Shown: positions 24,561 to 33,153, counted from the first letter of the stretch. The stretch: DNA of 64,000 nt from Streptomyces sp. NBC_01217 (GCF_035994185.1 NZ_CP108538.1:2170001-2234000), one strand, 5' to 3'. A program made the numbers and translations. The notes: generated by a model from the letters alone, not told the origin.

Positions 24561-25480
24561 CCGCGACCGTCACACCACCGGCCGCCGGCCCGCGCACCCG
24601 CCGCGCACCGCTCCCGGACGCGGGCCCTGCGCGCCCGAGGCGGCAGACCGGACGGCATGTCCTGCTCGGCTCGATCGCCTTCCTGTGGCTCGTCCCGCTG
24701 CTGTGGGCGGTGTACACCTCGCTGCGGCCCTACTCGGACACCAGCAGACACGGCTATCTCTCCCTGCCGCACAGCCTCGGCTTCGAGAACTTCGGCGACG
24801 CCTGGAACCAGTCGGGGATGCCGCACTTCTTCTGGAACTCCGTCCTGATCACCGTTCCGGCGGTGCTCGGCACGCTGCTCTTCTCCGCCGCGGTGGCCTT
24901 CTTCGTCTCCCGGTTCGACTTCCGCTTCAACGTCGTCCTGCTGATGCTCTTCACCGCGGGCAACCTGCTCCCCGCCCAGGTGCTGATCACTCCGCTGTAC
25001 CGGCTCTATCTGCTGATCCCACTGCCCGGCTGGATGAGCGACTCGTTCCTGCTCTACAACTCGGTGTGGGGCATCATCGTCATCCACATCGCCTACCAGT
25101 GCGGCTTCTGCACCTTCGTCCTCAGCAATTACATGCGGACGATCCCGAAGGAGATCACGGAGGCGGCGCTGGTCGACGGCGCCCCCGTGTGGCGCCAGTT
25201 CTTCCAGATCGCGCTGCCGCTGTGCCGTCCCGCGTTCGCGGCGCTCGCCACTCTCGAATCGATCTGGATCTACAACGACTTCTTCTGGTCGCTCGCCCTG
25301 ATCGAGACCGGCGACAAGCGCCCGATCACCTCCGCGCTCGCCAATCTCCAGGGCCAGTACTTCACCAATCCCAATCTCATCGCGGCCGGCGCACTGATGA
25401 CCGCGATCCCCACGCTGCTCGTGTACTTCGCGCTCCAGCGCCAGTTCATCAGCGGTCTGACCATCGGCTCGGGCAAGTAG
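24557..25480 (+). CDS. ABC sugar importer permease, MalG type (second system)
   Basis: This 307-aa permease has a basic Pro-rich N-terminus, six hydrophobic spans and the EAA motif IPKEITEAALVDGAPVWRQF. The GTG start at 24557 overlaps the preceding stop and has AAGGAGG close upstream. The C-terminal FISGLTIGSGK resembles the FVAGLNLGAVK end of the first system's MalG-type subunit, again pointing to duplication of an importer module. An 84-bp gap separates it from the secreted GH27 gene. Confidence 0.9.
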   Translation: MTATVTPPAAGPRTRRAPLPDAGPARPRRQTGRHVLLGSIAFLWLVPLLWAVYTSLRPYSDTSRHGYLSLPHSLGFENFGDAWNQSGMPHFFWNSVLITVPAVLGTLLFSAAVAFFVSRFDFRFNVVLLMLFTAGNLLPAQVLITPLYRLYLLIPLPGWMSDSFLLYNSVWGIIVIHIAYQCGFCTFVLSNYMRTIPKEITEAALVDGAPVWRQFFQIALPLCRPAFAALATLESIWIYNDFFWSLALIETGDKRPITSALANLQGQYFTNPNLIAAGALMTAIPTLLVYFALQRQFISGLTIGSGK

Positions 25481-25564
25481 CGAACGGCCCGGCCCGCACC
25501 CGGAACACCGCACCATCGCCGAATCCCCTTCCCTTTCGCCGAGAAAGCAAAGAGGTCATCTCCC

Positions 25565-27400
25565 ATGCGGTCACCCACCCGCCCCGCCGCAAGATCCCTG
25601 CGCTCCGCGCTGGTGCTCGCCGTCACAGCCGGCCTGGCCATCGCCGTACCGACAGCGCAGGCCGCCCCGTCCGGGGCCCCCGCCGTCACCACGACCGTGG
25701 CCGACGCAGCCGGCCCCGGTGAGGACGGCCTGGCCCAGAAGCCGTACATGGGCTGGAGCAGCTGGAGCCTCCAGACCACCTCGTACCCGGGAGTCAATCC
25801 CGACGGCAACTACAGCTATCTCACCGAAGCCAACGTCAACAAGCAGACCGACGCCCTGGCCTCCAAGCTCAAGAAGTACGGCTACGAGTACATCAACATC
25901 GACGCCGGCTGGTGGCGCGGCTGGGACTGGACGCCGGAGTTCGACGGGTACGGACGCCAGCAGGCCGACAAGGAGCGCTTCCCGAGCGGGATGAAGGCGG
26001 TCGCCGACCGCATTCATGGCAAGGGGCTCAAGGCCGGCATCTATCTGCCCGTCGGCCTGGAGAAGGAGGGCTACGGCGAGGGCAAGCTGCCGATCTGGAA
26101 CACCGACGACTGCACCACCGGCGACATCGTCTACAGCGACCTGCGGACGACCAACGGCTGGGACAGCTCGTACAAGATCGACTTCTCGAAGCCGTGCGCC
26201 CAGAAGTACATCGACTCACAGGCGCAGCTCATCGCCGACTGGGGCTACGACTTCCTCAAGCTCGACGGCGTGGGTCCCGGATCCTTCAAGAGCGGCGACA
26301 ACTACGACAACCGCGCGGACGTCGCGGCCTGGCAGAAGGCCATCAGGAGCACCGGACGGCCCATCCACCTGGAGATCTCCTGGTCGCTCGACATCAACTA
26401 CGCCAAGGACTGGAAGGCCACGTCCAACGGATGGCGCGTGGACACGGATGTCGAGTGCTACTGCAACACGCTGGTGTCGTGGGAGAACTCCGTCGAGGAC
26501 CGGTGGCGTGACACTCCCGGGTGGACGCGGTACGCCGGCCCCGGCGGCTGGAACGACCTCGACTCGATCAATGTCGGCAGTGCCGCGATGAGCGGCCTGA
26601 CCAAGGCCGAGCGGCAGAGCTACATGACGCTGTGGGCGATCGCCAAGTCGCCGCTGTTCAGCGGGGACGACCTCACCCGGATCGACGACTACGGCCTGTC
26701 GCTGATGACCAACCGCGACGTACTGAAGATCAACCAGCAGCCGGGGAGGCCCGCCAAGCCCGTCACCCCGGTCGGCGACGAGCAGGTCTGGGCGTCCCTG
26801 AACCCCGACGGCAGCTACACCGTCGCCCTGTTCAACCAGGGGGACTCCCCCTCGCCGGTGACCGCCGACTGGTCGGCCCTCGGCTTCACGGGCCAGGCGT
26901 CCGTACGCGACGTGTGGAACAGCGAGAACCTCGGCCGGTACAAGGACGGCATCACCCAGGCCCTGCCGGCCCACGGCTCGCGTCTGTTCACCGTCACCCC
27001 GCAGGGCCCCGCGCTGAAGACGACGGCGTACGAGGCGGAGTCCCCGGACAACGTCCTGACCGGTTCCGCGTCCGTCGCCGACTGCGCCGAGTGCTCGGGC
27101 ACGAAGAAGGTCGGCAACCTGTACCTGGGCGCCACGCTCCAGTTCACGGACGTCGTCGTCAAGCGGGCCGGCCGCTACCTGATCAACGTCGCCTACACGT
27201 CGGGGGATCCGCGGTCGATCGGCGTCTCGGCGAACGGCAAGGCACCCGTCGCGACGGCCTTCCCGTCCACCGGTGGCTGGGGTGCGGCCGACACGATCAG
27301 CGTGCCGGTCACGCTGAAGGCGGGCAGCAACACCGTCACCTTCGACAGTGGTACGGGCTACTCGCCCGACATCGACAGGATCGACGTTCCGCTCCTGTAG
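25565..27400 (+). CDS. Secreted GH27 enzyme with C-terminal CBM35-like module, alpha-galactosidase or related
   Basis: This 611-aa protein has a Sec-type signal ending near Ala-Gln-Ala (residue 33). The GH27 barrel begins with KPYMGWSSWSLQ; the nucleophile is Asp234 in FLKLDGVG and the acid/base Asp295 in WRVDTDVE. The sugar-pocket loop GGWNDLDS is present. A beta-sandwich follows, then from about residue 485 a carbohydrate-binding module of the CBM35 kind (YEAESPDN, FTDVVVKRAGRYLINVAY, SPDIDRIDV). GH27 also contains beta-L-arabinopyranosidases and isomaltodextranases, so specificity is open. An AGAGG ribosome site precedes the ATG, and the gene probably belongs to the ROK operon. Confidence 0.87.
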   Translation: MRSPTRPAARSLRSALVLAVTAGLAIAVPTAQAAPSGAPAVTTTVADAAGPGEDGLAQKPYMGWSSWSLQTTSYPGVNPDGNYSYLTEANVNKQTDALASKLKKYGYEYINIDAGWWRGWDWTPEFDGYGRQQADKERFPSGMKAVADRIHGKGLKAGIYLPVGLEKEGYGEGKLPIWNTDDCTTGDIVYSDLRTTNGWDSSYKIDFSKPCAQKYIDSQAQLIADWGYDFLKLDGVGPGSFKSGDNYDNRADVAAWQKAIRSTGRPIHLEISWSLDINYAKDWKATSNGWRVDTDVECYCNTLVSWENSVEDRWRDTPGWTRYAGPGGWNDLDSINVGSAAMSGLTKAERQSYMTLWAIAKSPLFSGDDLTRIDDYGLSLMTNRDVLKINQQPGRPAKPVTPVGDEQVWASLNPDGSYTVALFNQGDSPSPVTADWSALGFTGQASVRDVWNSENLGRYKDGITQALPAHGSRLFTVTPQGPALKTTAYEAESPDNVLTGSASVADCAECSGTKKVGNLYLGATLQFTDVVVKRAGRYLINVAYTSGDPRSIGVSANGKAPVATAFPSTGGWGAADTISVPVTLKAGSNTVTFDSGTGYSPDIDRIDVPLL

Positions 27401-27420
27401 CCCCGTCGCACGACCGCAGC

Positions 27421-27450
27421 CGGGGGCGCGTCCTGATCGGCGCGCCCCCG
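27421..27450 (+). terminator. Intercistronic hairpin after the GH27 gene
   Basis: CGGGGGCGCG and its complement enclose a 10-nt loop, 21 bp after the GH27 stop and 85 bp before GH95. It could terminate some transcripts or protect the upstream mRNA end, lowering expression of the two genes beyond. Confidence 0.6.
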
Positions 27451-27534
27451 TGCCGTGCCCTGCCCGCGCTCCTGCCCGGGCTCCCCGATGCCGTACCACG
27501 CCCTCCACCGTGTCCGCAGGAATGGAGTAGTCCC

Positions 27535-29961
27535 GTGAACGACCAGCATCCGCACACCCCTGCGCAGTCCAGCACCAGCACCAGCCGCCGTCGCGTGCTC
27601 TCGCTCGCCGCCGCCGTCGGATCGCTCACCGCCCTCGGCGGCCTTCCCGCCTTCGCCGCCTCCGCCCCGCCGAAGCGCCCCACCACCTCCCCGATGCTCG
27701 CCGAGGGCCAGGGCTCGACCACACGGATGTGGTACCGCGCACCGGCCGGCGAGAAGACGATGCTGGAGCGGGCGCTGCCGGTCGGCAACGGCCGGCTCGG
27801 CGCGCTCGTCGGCAGCGACCCCTCGCACGAACTGCTCTTCGTCTCCGACGCCACCACGTGGACCGGCGGGATCAACGACGTACTGGAGCAGGACGGGCAA
27901 TTCCCGTACGGGCGGGCCGATTTCGGCAGCCTCACCCAGCTGGCGCATGTGACGGTCGACATCCCGGAGCACGACCTCGGCACGGTCAACAGCTACCGCC
28001 GCGAGCTCGATCTCGCCCAGGGCCTGGTCACCTCCAGCTACATCCGCTCGGGTGTGTCCTTCGAGCGCCGCGTCTTCGCGAGTCAGCCGGACGACGTGAT
28101 CGTCGTGCAGTTCTCACAGCGCGGCGGCGGTCACTACACCGGCACCGTCTCGCTCGACGGCACGCACGAGGAGACGACTTCGGCGGACGGCGCGCACGAC
28201 AGCCTTTCCTTCGGCGCCGAGTTCGCCAACGGGCTCCGTTACGGCGCCGCGGTCACCGCGCGCAGCACGAGCGGATCGGTCACCGTCCAGGACTCGAAGA
28301 TCGTCTTCACCCGGTGCGCGGATCTGACGGTCGTGATCAGCGGTGGTACGAACTACGCCCCCGACCCGCGGGCCGGCTACCGGGACCCGGACCTCGACCC
28401 GGCCGCGCTCGCCAGGACCAAGGTGCGCGACGCCGTACGCCATTCACCCACCACACTGCTGCACACCCATGTGGCCGACTACCGCGACCAGTTCGACGGC
28501 ATGCAGATCTCGCTGGGCCCTTCCACGGCCGAGCAGCGGGCGCTCGACACCTGGGAACGGCTGAAGGCGCGCACCCAACAGGACGAGCCCGACCCGGAGT
28601 TCGAGGCGCTCTATCTCCAGTTCGGCCGCTATCTGATGATCAGCAGCTCCCGGGGCAGCCTTCCTGTCGCCCTCCAGGGCCCGTGGCTGGACGGCAACGA
28701 CCCGGACTGGATGGGCGATTACCACACCGACATCAACATCCAGATGAACTACTGGATGGCCGACCGCACCGCGCTCTCCCGCAACTTCGACGCGTTCACC
28801 GACTACTGCCTCTCCCAGCTCCCGGTCTGGACGGAACTCACCCAGAGCCTGTTCAACGATCCGCGCAACCGGTTCCGCAACTCCTCGGGCAAGATCGCCG
28901 GCTGGACCGTGGCGTACTCCACGAACATCTACGGCGGCCTGGGCTGGTGGTGGCACCCGCCGGGCAACGCCTGGCTGTGCAACACCCTGTGGGAGCACTA
29001 CGAGTACACCCAGGACCGGCAGCATCTCGCGAAGATCTACCCGCTCCTCCAGGGCGCCTGCGAGTTCTGGGAGACCCGGCTGCTGACCATGACGGTCACC
29101 GACGCGGAGACCGGCAGGGAACGTGAGGTCCTCGTAGCCGACAAGGACTGGTCGCCGGAGCACGGCCCGCAGGACGCGAAGGGCATCACCTACGCGCAGG
29201 AGGTGGTACGGGACCTCTTCGCGCACTACCGCGAGGCCAGTGCACTGCTCGGCAGGAACGCCGCGTACAGCAAGGCGATCGCCGGGCTCCAGGATCGGCT
29301 GTACATGCCCGAGGTCAGCCCGAGGACCGGCTGGCTCCAGGAATGGATGTCCCCCGACAACCTCGGCGAGACCACCCACCGCCATCTCTCGCCGCTGGTG
29401 GGCCTGTTCCCCGGTGACCGAATCCGCCCCGACGCCTCGCCCGCGGCGCTGGTGAAGGGCGCGACCGAACTCCTCACCGCACGGGGGATGGAGAACTTCG
29501 GCTGGGCGAACGCCTGGCGGTCCCTGTGCTGGGCACGACTGAAGCACGCGGAGAACGCGTATCAGCTGGTGGTCACCAATCTGCGGCCGTCCGTCGACGG
29601 CAGCAACGGCAGCGCGATGAATCTGTTCGACATCTACGAGACCGGGAAGGGCCGCGGGATCTTCCAGATCGAGTCCAACTTCGGCACTCCCGCCGCCATG
29701 ATCGAGATGCTGCTCTACTCGCGCCCCGGACACATCGAACTGCTCCCCGCGCTGCCCTCCGCCTGGGCGCGCTCCGGCTCGGTCACCGGTATCGGGGCGC
29801 GCGGCGGTTTCGTCGTCGACCTGAGCTGGCGCGACGGCAGGGTCCGCGAGGCCACCGTCCACAGTGCCGGCGGGCGCAGGACCAAGGTGACGGCGGGCGG
29901 CATCTCGCACGATGTCGACCTCCGCTCCGGGGAATCCGTCACGCTGCGGAACTTCCGATGA
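27535..29961 (+). CDS. Secreted GH95 enzyme, alpha-L-fucosidase/alpha-L-galactosidase family
   Basis: This 808-aa protein has a Tat signal (SRRRVLSLAAAV, about 19-30). GH95 marks include the N-terminal LPVGNGRLGALV, LQGPWLDGNDPDW, the barrel motif DINIQMNYWM, ADKDWSPEHGP with the candidate acid Glu, and HRHLSPLVGLFPG. In the well-studied Bifidobacterium fucosidase the motif equivalent to DIN holds two Asn; here the first is Asp399 while Asn401 is kept. This may change activity or substrate. GTG at 27535 has GGAG 8 nt upstream. It would remove terminal alpha-1,2-linked fucose or L-galactose from galactosides, exposing them to the alpha-galactosidases. Confidence 0.87.
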   Translation: MNDQHPHTPAQSSTSTSRRRVLSLAAAVGSLTALGGLPAFAASAPPKRPTTSPMLAEGQGSTTRMWYRAPAGEKTMLERALPVGNGRLGALVGSDPSHELLFVSDATTWTGGINDVLEQDGQFPYGRADFGSLTQLAHVTVDIPEHDLGTVNSYRRELDLAQGLVTSSYIRSGVSFERRVFASQPDDVIVVQFSQRGGGHYTGTVSLDGTHEETTSADGAHDSLSFGAEFANGLRYGAAVTARSTSGSVTVQDSKIVFTRCADLTVVISGGTNYAPDPRAGYRDPDLDPAALARTKVRDAVRHSPTTLLHTHVADYRDQFDGMQISLGPSTAEQRALDTWERLKARTQQDEPDPEFEALYLQFGRYLMISSSRGSLPVALQGPWLDGNDPDWMGDYHTDINIQMNYWMADRTALSRNFDAFTDYCLSQLPVWTELTQSLFNDPRNRFRNSSGKIAGWTVAYSTNIYGGLGWWWHPPGNAWLCNTLWEHYEYTQDRQHLAKIYPLLQGACEFWETRLLTMTVTDAETGREREVLVADKDWSPEHGPQDAKGITYAQEVVRDLFAHYREASALLGRNAAYSKAIAGLQDRLYMPEVSPRTGWLQEWMSPDNLGETTHRHLSPLVGLFPGDRIRPDASPAALVKGATELLTARGMENFGWANAWRSLCWARLKHAENAYQLVVTNLRPSVDGSNGSAMNLFDIYETGKGRGIFQIESNFGTPAAMIEMLLYSRPGHIELLPALPSAWARSGSVTGIGARGGFVVDLSWRDGRVREATVHSAGGRRTKVTAGGISHDVDLRSGESVTLRNFR

Positions 29962-31178
29962 GCCGCGCGGCGCACCGCGCCCTGATCGCGGTCGTGGCCC
30001 TCGCCGCCACAGCACTCGCCCCCGCCCACGCCTCCTCCGCCGCCGCGGCCGCTCCCGTGCCCGACCGGTCGGTGGTCAGCTGGGCGGCCAGTGCGCACCG
30101 GCTGGGCGAGGCCCCGTCCGACCGCAGTTACCGTCTGGTCGTCCGCACGAGCGTGGGCGGCAGCGGAGTGCGCATCCGGGTGTCCAACGCGTTCGGCGAC
30201 CGGCCACTGGTCATCGGCAGCGCATACGCCGGGCTGCGCAGGAGCGGTGCCCGGCTGGTCGCGGGCTCCAACAGGAAGCTGCGCTTCGCCGGGGCGGCGT
30301 CCGTGACCCTGGCGCCGGGTGAGATCCGCTACAGCGATCCGCTGCCCGGAAGGACCGAGGCCGGCAGCGATCTGGCGGTCAGTCTGTACGTACGGACGTC
30401 GGGCGGTGCCGCCACCGGGCACGGGATGGCCCTCCAGACGTCGTACGCGACCACCGGGGACCACGCGGCCGAGGAACGGGACGGCGCGTACACGGAACAG
30501 ACCGGGTCGTGGTTCTACCTCGACGCGGTCGGCGTGGACACCGGCCCCGGCACCGGCGCCGTGGTCACGCTGGGGGACTCCATCACGGACGGCTGGCAGT
30601 CCACCACCGACAAGAACCTGCGCTGGCCCGACTTCCTGGCACGCCGGCTGCGCCAGGAGCCCGGCTCCACGGTCCAGGGCGTGGCCAACGCGGGGATATC
30701 CGGGAACCAGGTCCTGGCGGACGGCGGCGGGCCGAGCGCGCTCACGCGTCTGGACCGCGATGTGCTGTCGCTGCCCGGGGTGGAGACCGTCTTCCTGTTC
30801 GAGGGCGTCAACGACATCAAGGCGCACAGCGGTGTCACGGCGGCCTCGCTGACGGAGGGCTATCGGGGGATCATCGACCGGGCGCACGCGGCGGGCAAGT
30901 GCGTGGTCGCCGCCACGGTCCTGCCGTTCAAGGGCTGGTCGGAGTGGGATCCGGCGGGCGAGGCGGTACGCACCGAGGTCAACGACTGGATCCGGACCAG
31001 TGGTGCGGCGGACGCGGTGGCCGACTTCGACAAGGTGCTGCGCAGTCCGTACGACCCGGAGCGGATCCTGCCGACGTTCGACGGGGGTGATCATCTGCAC
31101 CCGAACGACAAGGGGATGCAGGCACTGGCGGACTCGGTCCGGCTCGGTGATCTGGAGTGCCACCGCACCGGCGGGTGA
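29958..31178 (+). CDS. Secreted GDSL/SGNH-family esterase
   Basis: This 406-aa SGNH hydrolase has a Sec signal (about 1-32), block I VTLGDSITDGW with the nucleophile Ser, block III FEGVNDI and block V GGDHLHPNDKG with the catalytic Asp-His pair. About 200 residues of beta-rich sequence precede the catalytic domain, as in several actinobacterial carbohydrate esterases. The ATG overlaps the GH95 stop (ATGA), so the two are translated together. Removing acetyl or other acyl groups from the glycan attacked by GH95 and GH27 is the likely role; a lipase-like activity is the alternative. Confidence 0.85.
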   Translation: MSRAAHRALIAVVALAATALAPAHASSAAAAAPVPDRSVVSWAASAHRLGEAPSDRSYRLVVRTSVGGSGVRIRVSNAFGDRPLVIGSAYAGLRRSGARLVAGSNRKLRFAGAASVTLAPGEIRYSDPLPGRTEAGSDLAVSLYVRTSGGAATGHGMALQTSYATTGDHAAEERDGAYTEQTGSWFYLDAVGVDTGPGTGAVVTLGDSITDGWQSTTDKNLRWPDFLARRLRQEPGSTVQGVANAGISGNQVLADGGGPSALTRLDRDVLSLPGVETVFLFEGVNDIKAHSGVTAASLTEGYRGIIDRAHAAGKCVVAATVLPFKGWSEWDPAGEAVRTEVNDWIRTSGAADAVADFDKVLRSPYDPERILPTFDGGDHLHPNDKGMQALADSVRLGDLECHRTGG

Positions 31179-31212
31179 GCCGGTACGGGGCCGGGGGGCG
31201 GCACGACAGCAT

Positions 31213-31246
31213 CGAGGCCGGCCGGACAGCTGTCCGGCCGGCCTCG
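31213..31246. terminator. Perfect 34-bp palindrome between convergent genes
   Basis: Two exactly complementary 17-nt arms (from CGAGGCCGG to CCGGCCTCG) meet without a loop, 35 bp after the esterase stop and 25 bp beyond the end of the convergent 31271-31627 gene. It closes the galactoside block and serves both strands. Confidence 0.85.
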
Positions 31247-31270
31247 GTCCGTTCCACCCGCCGCCCGGGC

Positions 31271-31627
31271 TCAGTTCTTGTTGGACGGGCCGCCGATCTG
31301 GATACCGGCCATCCGGGTCCATTCGTACGGACCGGTGCGGACCTTCGCGGCGAATTCCCCGTCGAAGGACTCGTGCATAGTGATCCCGGCCTTCCGCGTG
31401 GCGCTCTCGGCGACCGCGTACGACGGGGCGACCAGATCGCCCCAGCCGCCGTCCTCACCCACGAGAACGATGCGGGCGCCCATCTGCCCGATGTAGGCGA
31501 GCTGTCCCTCCGCGCCGCCGTGCGCCTTGGAGAAGGCGCCGATCTGCTTGGCGAGCTTCGCCGCCCTGCGCTCAGCGCGGGCCGCCTGCTTGCCGCTCTC
31601 CACCTGGGTCTGTGCCGTCTCTGCCAT
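31271..31627 (-). CDS. Conserved actinobacterial protein of unknown function
   Basis: This 118-aa protein has no function I can assign. The first 35 residues are rich in Ala, Arg, Lys and Glu and predicted to be helical; the rest contains QLAYIGQMGARIVLVGEDGGWGDLVAPS and ends in TRMAGIQIGGPSNKN. There is no signal peptide or membrane segment. It lies between a terminator shared with the esterase gene and the terminator of ctaB, as a single-gene unit in core-type sequence, so it probably belongs to the ancestral ctaA-ctaB neighbourhood rather than to the galactoside block. Confidence 0.8.
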   Translation of the reverse strand: MAETAQTQVESGKQAARAERRAAKLAKQIGAFSKAHGGAEGQLAYIGQMGARIVLVGEDGGWGDLVAPSYAVAESATRKAGITMHESFDGEFAAKVRTGPYEWTRMAGIQIGGPSNKN

Positions 31628-31660
31628 GGTCAGGATGCTACCGATGGGTAGCTGAACTGG

Positions 31661-31704
31661 CGACGGGCGGGGCGCGTGGCATGGGCCACGTGCCCCGCCC
31701 GTCG
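31661..31704 (-). terminator. Terminator hairpin after ctaB
   Basis: A 20-bp stem with one G-T type mismatch (from CGACGGGCGGGGC to GCCCCGCCCGTCG) and a 4-nt loop, 22 bp beyond the ctaB stop. Confidence 0.85.
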
Positions 31705-31725
31705 GCAGGAGTCGTTGCAGCGGGA

Positions 31726-32673
31726 CTACCTCAGGAAGGGGTCGACCGCCACGGCGACGAAGAGCAGCGAGACATAGGTGATCGACCAGTGGAACAGCCG
31801 CATCTCCTTGAGCTTGGCCCCGGACACCCCGGCCTTCGCCCGGGCCTGCAGGCCGTGTGCCTCCCAGAGCCAGAACCCGCCGGTCAGCAGCGCCACCGCG
31901 GTGTAGAACCACCCGGTGTAGCCGAGGGGAGTGAGCAGCAGGGAGACGGCCACCATCACCCAGCTGTAGAGGACGATCTGGCGGGCCACCACCCGATTGG
32001 AGGCGATGACCGGAAGCATCGGGACGCCGACGCGGGCGTAGTCGTCCTTCACCTTCATCGACAGCGGCCAGTAGTGCGGCGGCGTCCAGAAGAAGATGAC
32101 GGCGAAGAGGATGACGGCGGCCCAGGACATCGAGTCGGTCACGGCGGACCAGCCGATGAGGACCGGCATGCAGCCCGCGATGCCTCCCCAGACGATGTTC
32201 TGCGAGGTCCGGCGCTTCAGCAGCATCGTGTAGACCACGACGTAGAAGAGCAGCGCACCGAGCGACAGCGCCGCCGACAGCCAGTTGACCAGCAGTCCGA
32301 ACCAGACCGTCGAGATCACCGCGAGGGCGATGCCGAAGGCCAGGCACTCGCGCGGGCTCACCATTCCCGTGACCAGCGGACGCTGCGACGTCCGATCCAT
32401 CAGCGCGTCGATGTCGCGGTCGATGTACATGTTCAGCGCATTGGCACCACCCGCGGAGAGATATCCGCCGACGGTGGTGGTGAGAACGAGCCACAGATCG
32501 GGTACACCCTGAGCGGCGAGGAACATCACCGGAACAGTGGTGATCAGCAACAGCTCGATGATCCGGGGCTTGGTCAGTGCCACGAATGCCTTGACACGGA
32601 CCCCGAACGGGCGATGGCCCCCTGGGCTGGGAGTCAAGGCGACCCCTGCGGGTCGGGACTCGACGGCCGTCAC
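31726..32673 (-). CDS. ctaB: Protoheme IX farnesyltransferase (heme O synthase)
   Basis: This 315-aa integral membrane prenyltransferase attaches farnesyl to protoheme to make heme O, the substrate of CtaA. The first diphosphate-binding motif [18 protein letters not shown] and the downstream [13 protein letters not shown] motif are intact among about nine hydrophobic helices. GTG at 32673 is chosen because AGGGG lies 5 nt before it; a GTG two codons upstream is possible. The gene is divergent from tkt across a 480-bp intergenic region containing a regular motif array. Confidence 0.95.
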   Translation of the reverse strand: MTAVESRPAGVALTPSPGGHRPFGVRVKAFVALTKPRIIELLLITTVPVMFLAAQGVPDLWLVLTTTVGGYLSAGGANALNMYIDRDIDALMDRTSQRPLVTGMVSPRECLAFGIALAVISTVWFGLLVNWLSAALSLGALLFYVVVYTMLLKRRTSQNIVWGGIAGCMPVLIGWSAVTDSMSWAAVILFAVIFFWTPPHYWPLSMKVKDDYARVGVPMLPVIASNRVVARQIVLYSWVMVAVSLLLTPLGYTGWFYTAVALLTGGFWLWEAHGLQARAKAGVSGAKLKEMRLFHWSITYVSLLFVAVAVDPFLR

Positions 32674-32821
32674 GCACACCCCTGACAGAGAAATCCCAGC
32701 AAGCTCCGGGCGTGAAGGCCCGGTAAAGACTTGCGCGAACCAGACCACTGTAGACGTTGGGGACAGGCCCCCCTTCGCGGGGGTGGGGTCGTGTTGAAGT
32801 GGCTCACTAGCAGGCGCCCGT

Positions 32822-33022
32822 GCTCATAGGAGTGGCCCGGTCGCGCATCGGTGGCGGACCTCGCTCATGGGAGTGGGGTGGCGGCGCACAAGAAAAGAGC
32901 CTCGCTCATCGGAGTGACACAGCGGCACATAAGTAAGAGGACACGCTCATCGGAGGGCCCAGAAGTAGGGGTTCACGCTCATCGGAGTAGCGCATCGGTG
33001 AGCCGTTGCGCTCATACGGGAG
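32822..33022. repeat. Phased array of six CTC-N4-GAG motifs between ctaB and tkt
   Basis: Six copies of a motif close to GCTCATCGGAGT begin at 32822, 32863, 32904, 32945, 32977 and 33010. Spacings are 41, 41, 41, 32 and 33 bp, close to four and three helical turns, so all face one side of the DNA. Each holds the small dyad CTC-N4-GAG; the last has N6. The sequence between copies also shows weak 41-bp periodicity, as in a worn tandem repeat. It fills most of the 480-bp divergent region. No protein-coding frame fits. It is best read as a multi-site binding region for an unknown regulator or an architectural protein. Confidence 0.7.
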
Positions 33023-33084
33023 GCGAACTCAGCGGGCCGCCTGCACCCTGGAAAGCAGCCGGAAAATGCATGTTCCGACGGGGG

Positions 33085-33090
33085 TAGGCT
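33085..33090 (+). promoter_or_regulatory. Probable -10 of the tkt promoter
   Basis: TAGGCT at 33085-33090 matches the Streptomyces vegetative -10 and lies about 64 nt before the tkt start, just beyond the motif array. No good -35 is visible, which is consistent with dependence on an upstream-bound activator. Confidence 0.4.
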
Positions 33091-33153
33091 CGACAACGCC
33101 CGGTGCGGTCACAGTCACCGGTTTACAACAGTGGAGAGGAGCCCTGACTCAGG

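Noticed and set aside
23819..25480. 553-aa permease fusion
   Set aside because: The first 246 codons are a shadow of the upstream permease; the true start is the GTG at 24557 with AAGGAGG and GTGA overlap.
974..31178. Integrated mobile element carrying the galactoside genes
   Set aside because: No integrase, transposase, direct-repeat att sites, tRNA fragment or plasmid gene is visible in or around the block; only an unusual location, which is reported separately.
32822..33022. CRISPR-like array
   Set aside because: The repeated unit is only about 12 bp and imperfect, the spacing changes from 41 to 32-33 bp, the intervening sequence itself is weakly repetitive, and no cas genes are present.
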